In this document: positions 17,860 to 28,656 of the stretch, in pieces
Position numbering within the stretch: position 1 is the stretch's first letter
How the letters are laid out: each line of letters starts with the position of its first letter
Assembly (NCBI GenBank): GCA_022844565.1
Contig: JALHLK010000023.1
Span: 1 to 64,000, forward strand
Length of the DNA stretch: 64,000 bases
Direction: 5' to 3'
Origin: Saprospiraceae bacterium
GTDB lineage: Bacteria > Bacteroidota > Bacteroidia > Chitinophagales > Saprospiraceae
Program-made: the position numbers and the translations under genes
The notes under the pieces: generated by a model
The model's database searches: none
The model's input: only the letters and a program-made list of their open reading frames with translations
What the model was told of the DNA's origin: nothing

Positions 17860-18219
17860 TTATCCTGAAATTTTTTGAACAAAATTTAGTATAAATTCTG
17901 ATTTTAAGATCAAGTAAGTAATAATTATCAAAATAGCGATTATTCTTACTAAACGTATAGTTGATTGTCGTGATTGTGCGCTGGCAGATACAGGAGGTGT
18001 ACCACCTTTGAAAACTCCATTTTGTTTTTTCCTAAAAGTACCCCTGATATTATCTTTAGATTTGGCAATTTGATCCACAGCAGATGATTCTTCTGCAGGT
18101 TTGTTGATATTATATCTTTTGAGTTTTTCTTCTAATTGTTCTTTAGCCTCATCGTAGTATTGAGGATTGTAGTTAAATCCTTTAGGTTTTCTAATTTTTG
18201 AAAATATTCTAATTGCCAT
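17860..18219 (-). CDS. Hypothetical small protein with C-terminal membrane anchor
   Basis: A 119-residue protein: a basic N-terminus (KIRKPKGFNYNPQYYDEAKE), a charged helical region with possible coiled coil (about 20-45), a low-complexity middle, and one C-terminal hydrophobic helix (about 91-110) followed by a short tail. It is likely anchored in the inner membrane with its N-terminus in the cytoplasm. It is directly upstream of mutL with 22 bp between them. No function is known to me. Confidence 0.75.
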   Translation of the reverse strand: MAIRIFSKIRKPKGFNYNPQYYDEAKEQLEEKLKRYNINKPAEESSAVDQIAKSKDNIRGTFRKKQNGVFKGGTPPVSASAQSRQSTIRLVRIIAILIIITYLILKSEFILNFVQKISG

Positions 18220-18288
18220 TAAAGTGAGTATGTTTTAGAGCACAAAGATACATTCAAAAATCCTTAAAATTCAATATAAAATATCCAC

Positions 18289-18438
18289 ATGTTGTTAATT
18301 TGTTATCATAAGCTGCAAAATTTGAGTACTTTTGGGGATGAAAATTGTACATATGATCAACCTGAAATATGTCCCAGATGTGAATTTATTTATGTGGTGG
18401 ATCAATTTGACCAAGACATAAATTTATTACTTTTGTAG
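18289..18438 (+). CDS. Possible 49-residue small ORF with a CPRC motif
   Basis: An ATG-to-TAG frame in the gap before the peroxidase gene. The second half, ENCTYDQPEICPRCEFIYVV, is polar and holds a Cys-Pro-Arg-Cys pair that could bind metal. However, the 3' end overlaps a good promoter for the next gene, and a second overlapping frame (start 18339, 27 residues) is also open. It may be spurious or a relic. Confidence 0.2.
   Translation: MLLICYHKLQNLSTFGDENCTYDQPEICPRCEFIYVVDQFDQDINLLLL
18406..18435 (+). promoter_or_regulatory. Bacteroidota-type promoter for the di-haem peroxidase gene
   Basis: TTTG at 18406-18409, an 18-bp spacer, and TACTTTTG at 18428-18435. It would give a leader of about 55 nt before the TTG start. 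A second -7-like TACTTTTG is at 18327-18334 but its upstream box is badly spaced (24 bp). Confidence 0.6.
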
Positions 18439-18495
18439 TTATAATTGTAAAGTGAATAAACTATTACTTTTTCAGAATAATCAAATAGCAAACTA

Positions 18496-19629
18496 TTGAA
18501 AAAAAAAATTATACTTTTTGTAATCGTTGTGTTTAGTTTGGCATTTGCAAATCAAGATCAACTTATGTTTTCTGATTGGTTGCGCGAGGTGTACAGTACC
18601 AAATCAAGTAAGGAATGGCCAAGAGCAAGGTTGCATAATATGGTTAATGATTTAACCTTTGAAGACATAGGTCTATTGCCAAAGGTGATATATCCAAAAG
18701 ATAATCCCTACTCTGAAATAAAAGTAGAGCTTGGGAAAAAGCTGTTTTTTGATCCGAGATTGTCAAGTAGTGGCAAAATATCGTGTGCTACTTGCCATGA
18801 TCCAAAATTAGGATGGACAGATGGGATAGCCAAATCTATAGGCCACGAAGGTAGAATAGCACACAGAAATTCGATGCCAATTATCAATGCAGTTTACAGT
18901 ACTTCACTTTTTTGGGATGGTAGAGCAACTACTTTAGAACATCAAGCCCGATTTCCAGTAGAAGATACACTGGAGATGAATGAAAAAGTTGAATTTGCCG
19001 TCGAGCGAATAGCAGCGATATCCGAATACAAAAATATGTTTGCCAAATCTTTTTCTAACAAAAAAGTAAACTCCGAAAATTTATTTAAGGCTATTGCCAC
19101 GTTTGAAAGAACGATTGTTAGTAAGCCTTCTAAGTTTGATAGATTCATCAGTGGGGAAAGCAACCTCTTTACGGATGAAGAGGTACAAGGTTTACATTTG
19201 TTCCGCACAAAAGCAGGGTGTATCAATTGCCACAATTCTGCTCTCTTTAGTGATAACAAATTTCATAATGATGGATTAGCATTTTTTGGCATGGAGGGTG
19301 AGGATCTTGGAAAGTACAAGCATACTGGCAAACCTGAGGATGCTGGTCTATTTAGAACACCTAGTTTGAGAGAAGTAGCTAAAACAGGGCCGTGGATGCA
19401 TAATGGCATTTTTGAAGATTTGACAGATTTGGTAGAGTATTACAATGATGGAAATCCCAATTTCATAAAGCGATCCTTAACCGACCACTCTAGAGATCAT
19501 TTGATACCAGAAAAAACTTTAATGCTGAGACCTTTAGGATTGACTAAAAATGAGGTCAAATCACTTGTTGCGTTTTTAGGTACTTTGAGCAGTGATTTTG
19601 AGACGGAATTAGAAGTGAAATTGCCTTAA
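18496..19629 (+). CDS. Secreted di-haem cytochrome c peroxidase (MauG/CcpA family)
   Basis: A 377-residue exported protein with a signal peptide (ILFVIVVFSLAFANQD) and two haem c sites, CATCH (Cys97-Cys100-His101) and CINCH (Cys242-Cys245-His246). The blocks LGKKLFFDPRLS, FWDGRA, FRTPSLREVAKTGPWMHNG and the N-terminal arrangement fit bacterial cytochrome c peroxidases, which reduce hydrogen peroxide in the periplasm using electrons from small cytochromes, or MauG-like oxidases. The start codon is TTG, just before a Lys-rich stretch; no ATG fits the signal peptide. It converges with the M15 peptidase gene. Confidence 0.9.
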   Translation: MKKKIILFVIVVFSLAFANQDQLMFSDWLREVYSTKSSKEWPRARLHNMVNDLTFEDIGLLPKVIYPKDNPYSEIKVELGKKLFFDPRLSSSGKISCATCHDPKLGWTDGIAKSIGHEGRIAHRNSMPIINAVYSTSLFWDGRATTLEHQARFPVEDTLEMNEKVEFAVERIAAISEYKNMFAKSFSNKKVNSENLFKAIATFERTIVSKPSKFDRFISGESNLFTDEEVQGLHLFRTKAGCINCHNSALFSDNKFHNDGLAFFGMEGEDLGKYKHTGKPEDAGLFRTPSLREVAKTGPWMHNGIFEDLTDLVEYYNDGNPNFIKRSLTDHSRDHLIPEKTLMLRPLGLTKNEVKSLVAFLGTLSSDFETELEVKLP

Positions 19630-19663
19630 AGACTAATTTATTCGATCTTATTATGTCTTTGTC

Positions 19664-20422
19664 TTAAAACAATTCCGGTCTATACTCAAAATGCATGGTA
19701 TCATAATGGTACCAGTTGCCACCCCATATAAATCCATGTTTTTCAAAAATATGGACTAATTGTGGCGGTATTAAATTTTGGTAAGGTGGTACTGTATTTT
19801 CGTCTTTGCATTTACAATCCCACTGCCAATAATGGGAATATTTGAGATTAATATCCATTGCTATTCCAAAACTGTGGGTACTGAGTCTATTCGTACCACT
19901 TATCACCCTCCATTTATAAGCTCCCGCTATGTCCTTGATGTATTGTTGAAATTCTGGGTGTTTATCTAATTCATTGGAAAGAGCCTCCATTTTTAGATGA
20001 AAATTATTGACAGTAGTCACTCTGATTTTTTGATTTGCAAGTTTTGGGCACCATGTGATGGTAGTAATTTTGGCATTTACACCTGACTCAGTTGATCCAT
20101 AAATCTTTTTGAAAAACTCTTCATTTCTAAATCTTCCAGGATTATAGTTTTTAGGAATTTTACCAATATCAAAAGATTTATATTTTTCTCTAAACATGTC
20201 TTCTATATCAGCAGAGTCCAAAAGCCCTTGATAACTTTTCTTTTTACCATCATCATATACCAGTTTACTTCCATCTGCAAAGAATATATAATTATCCTTA
20301 TAACCAGTAACTTGAGGATAGTATTCCATCAATTTTTTGACATTGGGTGGTGTGGTTTTTTGTCCAAGACAACTTGTTATAGAAAATAGGGTCGAGTACA
20401 AAATCAGTATTGGAAGATTCAA
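19664..20422 (-). CDS. M15-family D-Ala-D-Ala carboxypeptidase-like lipoprotein
   Basis: A 252-residue secreted peptidase. From a TTG start at 20422 it begins with a lipoprotein signal (lipobox SITSC, Cys18). The zinc-site residues of the M15 family are visible: His183 and Asp190 in STHSFGIAMDI and His244 in MHFEYRPE, with Trp/Tyr-rich WGGNWYHYD before it. The family cuts peptide cross-bridges of peptidoglycan (M15C type). A longer frame starting at 20485 is rejected because it would begin inside a terminator hairpin. Confidence 0.85.
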   Translation of the reverse strand: MNLPILILYSTLFSITSCLGQKTTPPNVKKLMEYYPQVTGYKDNYIFFADGSKLVYDDGKKKSYQGLLDSADIEDMFREKYKSFDIGKIPKNYNPGRFRNEEFFKKIYGSTESGVNAKITTITWCPKLANQKIRVTTVNNFHLKMEALSNELDKHPEFQQYIKDIAGAYKWRVISGTNRLSTHSFGIAMDINLKYSHYWQWDCKCKDENTVPPYQNLIPPQLVHIFEKHGFIWGGNWYHYDTMHFEYRPELF

Positions 20423-20470
20423 GATATTTATTTTAAAGATACAAAAGCAAAGGTAGCGTTTTTTGTAAAA

Positions 20471-20504
20471 AAAAATACCCCCCATAAAAATGGAGGGTAT
20501 TTTT
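20471..20504 (-). terminator. Rho-independent terminator of the subtilase gene
   Basis: An 11-bp stem with one mismatch (plus strand ATACCCCCCAT at 20475-20485 and ATGGAGGGTAT at 20490-20500), flanked by A-run and T-run, so it works in either direction. It lies 44 bp after the subtilase stop codon and upstream of the M15 gene. Confidence 0.85.
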
Positions 20505-20547
20505 CTTTTAACCTAACTTAGTTAAGAATAATAATAATTTCTAAACA

Positions 20548-21936
20548 CTAAAAACCACGTACATTTAATCTTCCACCAGTGACACATTTTCCCGCTAAAG
20601 ACGCAGTGGGAGTAGCGCTACCTAGAATAGCTGCCTTTATTTGAGCTGCTGTGGCAGTTGGATTTATTGATTTATAAAGTGCAGCAGCACCAGATACATG
20701 TGGTGTAGCCATAGAAGTACCGTTGTAACTCGCATAACCAGAAGTAATAGTTACATTTTTACCTCTTCCTGATGCTACAGGAACGGTAGACCAAACTCCA
20801 GAACCAGGAGCTCCTATATCTACTGTAGTTGCTCCATATTGAGAGAAACTAGACAATCCTCCTGTGCTTGTAATGGAAGCTACGGCAATAATATTTGCAC
20901 TTGTATAACCTGACGGATAGCTAGCCGTTACGTCATTGTTTGTTGCACTATTTCCTGCGGCAGCAATAAAAAGAATTCCAGCTGCATCTGCGCGATCAAT
21001 AGCGTCTTTCAATGCCTGAGAGAAACCTCCACCGCCCCAAGAGTTGCTTGTAGCTACGATATTTAGACCTTTTGTTTTCAAATTTGTGAAATAGTCTACA
21101 GCTTTGATAGCATTAGCAGTGGTGCCACCAGTGCTACCTAAAAATTTACCGCTTAGTAGTTTTACATTCCAAACTACACCAGCAACGCCTACTCCATTGC
21201 CACCTACTCCACCTATCGTACCAGCACAATGCGTACCATGGTCATCACCTACACCATCAAAAACAGTATTATTATTTCCAGCGAAATCCCATCCTCGCAC
21301 ATCATCTATATACCCATTGTTATCATCATCTATGTTATTTCCAGCGATTTCTCCAGGATTTACACCTGCATTAGCTGCTAAATCTTGATGCGCAAACATA
21401 TAACCTTCGTCTATAACTCCAACATATACGGTTGATGAACCTATTTTATTTGCAGCCCATGCTGTATTTGCACCACAACCAAAAGCATTATTATTTGCAG
21501 ACATTCCCCACAAAGAGCCATTTGTAAAGTAAGTATCGTTAGACACCGCTTGATGTGTATACACAAAGTTTGGCTCTGCAAACTCAATTTCACCAAAAGC
21601 CTTAGATCTAGAGATGCCTTCTAATGCATTGACAGGTAATGATAATAGATAAACACCATCTTTTGCCCCATTTATTTCCATCATTTTTGTGAAAATGTGC
21701 TCTTTCACTTTTGCACCCATTTTGCCAAAAGTTTCAGATTTTTTTTCTTCAGAAACGCCTGCTTTGAATTTTACAAGCATTTCATTGGAAACAGCATTAG
21801 ATGATTGACCTGAATTATTCCGATTTTCTAAGTTCACCTCACTTTCATTTTCGGGCGTTATTAACGAATCCGAGCATTTGATTAAAAGTAATGGTAAAGT
21901 TAAAATAAATAAAAATTTAAAAGTTTTTGATTGCAT
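20548..21936 (-). CDS. Subtilase (S8) lipoprotein
   Basis: A 462-residue subtilisin-like serine protease with lipobox LIKC (Cys21), an acidic linker, an N-terminal inhibitor-type propeptide region (about 48-125, NEMLVKFKAGVSEEKKSETF) and the S8 domain. The catalytic triad is visible: Asp176 in VGVIDEG, His233 in DDHGTHCAG, Ser408 in GTSMATPHVSGAA. The domain reaches the C-terminus; there is no sorting domain, so surface or periplasmic anchoring is by the lipid. A minus-strand TAGTTTTG box (21980-21987) lies upstream and a strong terminator downstream, so it is a single-gene unit. Confidence 0.93.
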   Translation of the reverse strand: MQSKTFKFLFILTLPLLLIKCSDSLITPENESEVNLENRNNSGQSSNAVSNEMLVKFKAGVSEEKKSETFGKMGAKVKEHIFTKMMEINGAKDGVYLLSLPVNALEGISRSKAFGEIEFAEPNFVYTHQAVSNDTYFTNGSLWGMSANNNAFGCGANTAWAANKIGSSTVYVGVIDEGYMFAHQDLAANAGVNPGEIAGNNIDDDNNGYIDDVRGWDFAGNNNTVFDGVGDDHGTHCAGTIGGVGGNGVGVAGVVWNVKLLSGKFLGSTGGTTANAIKAVDYFTNLKTKGLNIVATSNSWGGGGFSQALKDAIDRADAAGILFIAAAGNSATNNDVTASYPSGYTSANIIAVASITSTGGLSSFSQYGATTVDIGAPGSGVWSTVPVASGRGKNVTITSGYASYNGTSMATPHVSGAAALYKSINPTATAAQIKAAILGSATPTASLAGKCVTGGRLNVRGF

Positions 21937-22223
21937 AGTATAAAAATTAAATTGTGAATAAAAAGTTTGTTAATGATGACAAAACTACTAATATTTCTAT
22001 AAATAAAAATAAAAGTGATAGTTAATTGTAAAAATAAAAATTTAAGTTTTGAGAAAAAAAAGTAGTTTATCACAAATTGACCACTTTATTAAGATAACGG
22101 TTTGGTTTTTTTTTATTTGAAAGTGGGAAGATTCTTTATTATAGATTCCTTTTAACGATTGTTTTGAAGCCAATTTCAAAAGTATTACTATAATTGTTAA
22201 AAAAATAGTAGCTCACTTCTTCA

Positions 22224-22458
22224 AACCCAAAATCCGCATTAGAAATGAACTGCATGAAAAAATATACCACCTAACTTACAATTGCAGTAGCTGTGACGGG
22301 GCGTCACAGTTCAAGACTAAATTGACTTGCGGTCAATTTTTAACGTCTTTCTTATCCTCGATGTAGCTTGGGCTACACCTGCGGGATAAAATTTCCGAGC
22401 AATGCCAACTATTTTGTCATATATTCATTCGAATAAAGTCTAATGCGGAATTTGGGTT
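22224..22458 (-). repeat. Palindromic-ended element, copy 2
   Basis: A 235-bp element with 20-bp inverted repeats at 22224-22243 and 22439-22458 (one mismatch). Read on the minus strand it matches the 8683-8858 element over both ends and the middle. It contains three hairpins: CTGTGAC/GTCACAG at 22291-22309, ATTGAC/GTCAAT at 22321-22337, and TGTAG/CTACA at 22362-22377. The first two form an extra block of about 60 bp missing from copy 1 but present, diverged, in the element at 62974-63335. The rest of the 21937-22607 gap is A/T-rich and holds the promoters of the two flanking genes. Confidence 0.8.
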
Positions 22459-22513
22459 AAAACAACCATTTGCTAATAAATTTGCCCAATTTGATAAAAT
22501 TCTATATATAATT

Positions 22514-22546
22514 TTTGGATAGAAGAGGAGTTTAATTATATTTTTG
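22514..22546 (+). promoter_or_regulatory. Bacteroidota-type promoter for the T9SS cargo gene
   Basis: TTTG at 22514-22517, a 21-bp spacer, and TATTTTTG at 22539-22546. The leader to the ATG at 22608 would be about 55 nt and ends in an A-rich run. Confidence 0.62.
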
Positions 22547-22607
22547 TATTATCTCATCATTGAAATATGTATATAAATTAAATTTTTAACAATTAAAACT
22601 AAAAAAA

Positions 22608-23744
22608 ATGAAATTTTTTTATTCTGTATTGCTTTGTTTTGTTTTGTGTATTGGTAATGCTCAAGTTTCTTGTAGGACAACTATTAATTTGTCATTAGGG
22701 GAGGATGGAACAGCTACACTTAGTCCTTTAGATTTGTCGGGTTCCCCTCTTGAGCCAAGCGCTATTTACACTATTAGTCCTAACCGTGTATATACTTGTG
22801 CAGACATAGGTACACCACAGATTGTTACACTTACAAGATGGACTATGTTTGGAATATTTGCTGGGTCATGTGTTACAACTGTAATTGTTGAGGATAAAAT
22901 TGTTAGGGCTCCATTGACCATATCTGCATTTTCTTCTTTAAATGTCAATCTTGGTTTTGGTAGCACGAGGACATTAACTCCAGCAATGTTTTTGGTTGGT
23001 TCACCCTGTATAGGATGTACTTATACTGTTAGCCCCTCTGCTGTATCTTGTGCTGATGTGGGTACGGTTACCAATGTTTTGATCACAGTAAGAGATCAAT
23101 TTTGTCAAGAAAATTCAGTGTTTTCAGCAGTTAATACTACGGGGGGTATAGGTTGCTCAATGAGGATGTCGTTTGTACCATTTTGGATTAATAGAAGCTA
23201 TCTTCCAGGTGGTAATCTACCGTTCTTTATTGAATTGGAACAATTAACCAAAAAGCCTAACTTCAAGCAAGTTTATGCTCATTTTTATATTTCGAAAGAA
23301 AAGACTTTTGATATTAAAAATTCAATTTATGTGGGCAATGAAAAGCTAAATTTCAACCAAAAGCAGAAAAAGTCAAGTATTCAGCTTCCTCAGCAAGTAA
23401 ATGGTGGTTATTACTATTTGATTGGGGTATTGACAGATAGTCCGAAAATAGGCATACCTGATCCAAATAGTAATTTTAATACGATGGAATTTTTGGTTAA
23501 GTCTTCCGATCAAGCATTGGTGTCAACTGCAACTTCATTATCCAGCAGAGGCCAACAGATTTATATCGATGGTTTTGAAGGTGGTGAAGTGAGAATTTAT
23601 AATATTAATGGAAGTCTACTAAAATCTTTACAGTTGAATGAAGGTGACCCTCTCAATTTAGAAGGAATCAATAAAGGTATTTTGATTATACAAACTATAG
23701 CTAAAAGTGGAGAAGTAAGTACAAATAAATATTTAAACCCTTAG
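22608..23744 (+). CDS. Secreted protein with T9SS sorting domain
   Basis: A 378-residue exported protein with signal peptide (FFYSVLLCFVLCIGNAQ). Residues about 20-180 contain two Cys-rich beta repeats with the matching segments YTISPNRVYTCADIGTPQIV and YTVSPSAVSCADVGTVTNVL. A middle domain of about 100 residues resembles extracellular CARDB-like domains. The last 75 residues (about 305-378; GGEVRIYNINGSLLKSLQLN) are a type IX secretion C-terminal domain. Function unknown; probably an adhesive or surface protein. It has its own promoter and terminator. Confidence 0.8.
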   Translation: MKFFYSVLLCFVLCIGNAQVSCRTTINLSLGEDGTATLSPLDLSGSPLEPSAIYTISPNRVYTCADIGTPQIVTLTRWTMFGIFAGSCVTTVIVEDKIVRAPLTISAFSSLNVNLGFGSTRTLTPAMFLVGSPCIGCTYTVSPSAVSCADVGTVTNVLITVRDQFCQENSVFSAVNTTGGIGCSMRMSFVPFWINRSYLPGGNLPFFIELEQLTKKPNFKQVYAHFYISKEKTFDIKNSIYVGNEKLNFNQKQKKSSIQLPQQVNGGYYYLIGVLTDSPKIGIPDPNSNFNTMEFLVKSSDQALVSTATSLSSRGQQIYIDGFEGGEVRIYNINGSLLKSLQLNEGDPLNLEGINKGILIIQTIAKSGEVSTNKYLNP

Positions 23745-23765
23745 TTGTACATGTGTTTATGTAAG

Positions 23766-23797
23766 AGAAAAAGCCTTTAATAGGGGCTTTTTCTTTT
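23766..23797. terminator. Bidirectional terminator
   Basis: Stem AGAAAAAGCC (23766-23775) with GGCTTTTTCT (23785-23794), followed by a T-run on the plus strand and preceded by A residues. It lies between the convergent T9SS cargo gene and the CNNM/CBS gene and can serve both. Confidence 0.8.
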
Positions 23798-23833
23798 ACA
23801 CATTTCTTTTACTCATGTATAATAACTTAAAGA

Positions 23834-25105
23834 CTAATTTTTCTTTATTAAGATCTTATCGATCCTTTGTCCATCCTTATCTACAATCTGTAAAGTATAC
23901 TTTTCTATGATTAGAGAGTCACCTACTTTAGGTATACTTTGGTTATGATGAATGAATAATCCTGATATGGTAGTGTACTCTTCCAACACCTCTTGACTTA
24001 CGTCTAAATCGAAAGCTTTTTTAAATTCTGACAAGCTATAGTAGCCATCTGCTAGCCAAGTGTTTTCATCAGTTTGGATGATCTCGTATTCGTCTTGTTC
24101 CATTTCTGAGGCGTCTCCGATTAAAGCGTCTAGGATATCATCCATGGTGACAATTCCTATCGTGATACCATACTCATCGATCACCACACCATAATGCATT
24201 TTTTCTTTTTTAAACTGCTCTAGTACCTTAAATGCAGTGCTATTTTTATTGATAAAGACAGGCTGCTTTAGTACTTTGGCAATGTCAAACGGTTGGTTAG
24301 CATCATCAAATAGGTCTTTTAAAAGTACAATACCTTTAATGTGGTCAAGATTATTATTCGAACAAACAGGATAAGCAGAATGCTTTTCGTCATTAATTTT
24401 CTTTTTGATAGTGGTCCAATCGTCGTCCATATCGAAGAAAATGATATCTGATCGATAAGTATATAAAGAATTAACTTTTTTGTCTCCGAGTTCAAAGACT
24501 CTTTCTACAATATCTTGTTCAATTTCTTGGATTTCACCACCATCGGCACTTTCTTTGACAATGGCTTTGATCTCTTCTTCACTTACTTTGCTATCAGCAG
24601 TTTTTTTGATGGCAAATATCTTTAAAAGCAAATTGTTTGATACGGTCAAAAGCCAAACAAATGGAGAGGTAAGTGCTGAAAGAAACATCATGGGTCTAGC
24701 AATCATCAAAGCAATCGGTTCGGGAAAGGTCATGCCGAGTCTTTTGGGAAAAAGCTCACCTAAGACAATAGATAGATACGTAATAAAAAGTACGGATAGA
24801 CCTGTACCAATCTCATCGGCATACTTTACCAAAGACTCAAAATTAGAAAAATAGGCTACAAAAGTTTTCGTTATGGTCTCGCCACTAAAAACCCCTAAGA
24901 GAATTCCTATCAATGTAATCCCAATTTGTACGGTGCTCAAGAATTTAGTTGGATTGTCCGAAAGGTCTAAGGCAGCTTTTGCGGCATTACTTCCTTTTTT
25001 GGCTGCTGACTCTAGTTTAAACCTTCTAGCCGAAACCAACGACAATTCGCTCATGGCAAAAACACCATTGATTAAGACCAAAATGATGATAATTAGCAGT
25101 TCCAT
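23834..25105 (-). CDS. CNNM/CorC-type membrane protein (HlyC/TlyC family)
   Basis: A 423-residue protein with an N-terminal CNNM (DUF21) transmembrane domain (about 1-180; starts LLIIIILVLINGVFAMSELS), a pair of CBS domains (about 205-325) and a C-terminal CorC_HlyC domain (about 340-420, NTWLADGYYSLSEFKKAFDL). Relatives are ion transporters linked to magnesium or cobalt export and were once called hemolysins. CBS domains usually bind adenine nucleotides. Stands alone on the minus strand. Confidence 0.93.
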   Translation of the reverse strand: MELLIIIILVLINGVFAMSELSLVSARRFKLESAAKKGSNAAKAALDLSDNPTKFLSTVQIGITLIGILLGVFSGETITKTFVAYFSNFESLVKYADEIGTGLSVLFITYLSIVLGELFPKRLGMTFPEPIALMIARPMMFLSALTSPFVWLLTVSNNLLLKIFAIKKTADSKVSEEEIKAIVKESADGGEIQEIEQDIVERVFELGDKKVNSLYTYRSDIIFFDMDDDWTTIKKKINDEKHSAYPVCSNNNLDHIKGIVLLKDLFDDANQPFDIAKVLKQPVFINKNSTAFKVLEQFKKEKMHYGVVIDEYGITIGIVTMDDILDALIGDASEMEQDEYEIIQTDENTWLADGYYSLSEFKKAFDLDVSQEVLEEYTTISGLFIHHNQSIPKVGDSLIIEKYTLQIVDKDGQRIDKILIKKN

Positions 25106-25240
25106 TATTTATTTATTTATGAGGTTTTGTAGCACAAATTTGTCATGATTTGTTTTATATATTTTTCTGACATTATCTTTTATCAATAATAGAATCATAT
25201 ACAAATCTAACTATTAGATTTTGATGGCAAATAAAAATTA

Positions 25241-27523
<2,283 letters not shown>

Positions 27524-27747
27524 CTATTGATTTTGTTTAGTATTAGGTCTTGTTGCTACGAAGCACAAGATCGTTGCAAGTACTATTGATTTTGAAGGTA
27601 TTGTATGACTTTAGACGGTAAATAGATCTTATTCTATTGTAAAGTGCCCAAAAGTTTGAATAAAATAAAGTATTCATGTAATTAAAAAGCTAAAGCATTC
27701 GATTAACTTTGTGCTTTGATAATGAAAGATAGAACGGAAAGGTATAT

Positions 27748-28521
27748 ATGACAGATTGGAGACCTATTATTGAAATCATAGATGAACACTTTATGATACC
27801 CCAACTAAACAGAACAAGAAGAATTTCTGCATTATTACCTTATGATTATTATAAATCGGATAAGAAATATTCAATTGTTTACTTGCATGATGGGCAAAAT
27901 TTATTTGACGATTATGCACCTTTCGGTAATTGGGGAGTTGACAAAGCATTGGCCAAAATGGCTGCTCATGGAATAAAAGATACCATTGTAATAGCCATAG
28001 ATCACGGTGGCGAACAACGTATCAAGGAACTAATCCCATTTAAAACAAGAAAGTTTAAAGAAGTTGAGGGTGAGCAGTATATAGATTTCATGATGAATAC
28101 ATTGATTCCAATGATTAATGGAAGGTATAGAATTCACCATGACAGAAACTGCACTGGTATAGGTGGAAGTTCGTTAGGGGGGTTGATAAGTTTGTATGCT
28201 GGGTTTAAATACTCCCATATTTTTGGTAAAATGATGATCTTTTCGCCTTCATTATGGATAACGAATGATATTTACATCCAAGCAGCCAATTTCCCTAAAG
28301 ATATTGCTACTGACATTTATCTCTATGCGGGTGGTTTAGAAAGCGAAACCCATCTTGATAATGTAACTCGGCTTGCCAATGTGCTAAGGGGCAACGAACA
28401 TGAGGGCCAAAAGCTTAATTTAAAATTTGTAACCAATCCACATGGAAGGCATCAAGAAGTATACTGGGGAGAGCAATTTCCATTGGCTTTAGAATACCTT
28501 TTTTATAGAAATAAGTGTTAA
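27748..28521 (+). CDS. Esterase D-like alpha/beta hydrolase
   Basis: A 257-residue putative esterase without a signal peptide. It shows IVYLHDGQNLFDDYAPFGNW, the nucleophile elbow GGSSLGG (Ser about 143) and a C-terminal catalytic-His region HGRHQEVYWGEQFP. It resembles enterochelin-esterase-like hydrolases; the substrate is not apparent. A perfect -7 box TAACTTTG is at 27704-27711 but lacks a clear partner. A 13-bp direct repeat (ACTATTGATTTTG at 27523 and 27582) lies in the gap before it. Confidence 0.85.
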   Translation: MTDWRPIIEIIDEHFMIPQLNRTRRISALLPYDYYKSDKKYSIVYLHDGQNLFDDYAPFGNWGVDKALAKMAAHGIKDTIVIAIDHGGEQRIKELIPFKTRKFKEVEGEQYIDFMMNTLIPMINGRYRIHHDRNCTGIGGSSLGGLISLYAGFKYSHIFGKMMIFSPSLWITNDIYIQAANFPKDIATDIYLYAGGLESETHLDNVTRLANVLRGNEHEGQKLNLKFVTNPHGRHQEVYWGEQFPLALEYLFYRNKC

Positions 28522-28656
28522 TATAGAAGAAATTTAGCCCCGATAGGCAACGTAGCAGTTAATCGGGTAGCTTTGCCCTGATAGGTTACATGTCTAATAT
28601 TATCTAAAAATGCAAATAGGTGATGGGTAGTTTTATTATATCTATCTCAATTTAAT

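Noticed and set aside
20423-20485. N-terminal extension of the M15 peptidase
   Set aside because: It would begin inside the stem of the subtilase terminator; the TTG at 20422 gives a clean lipoprotein signal peptide.
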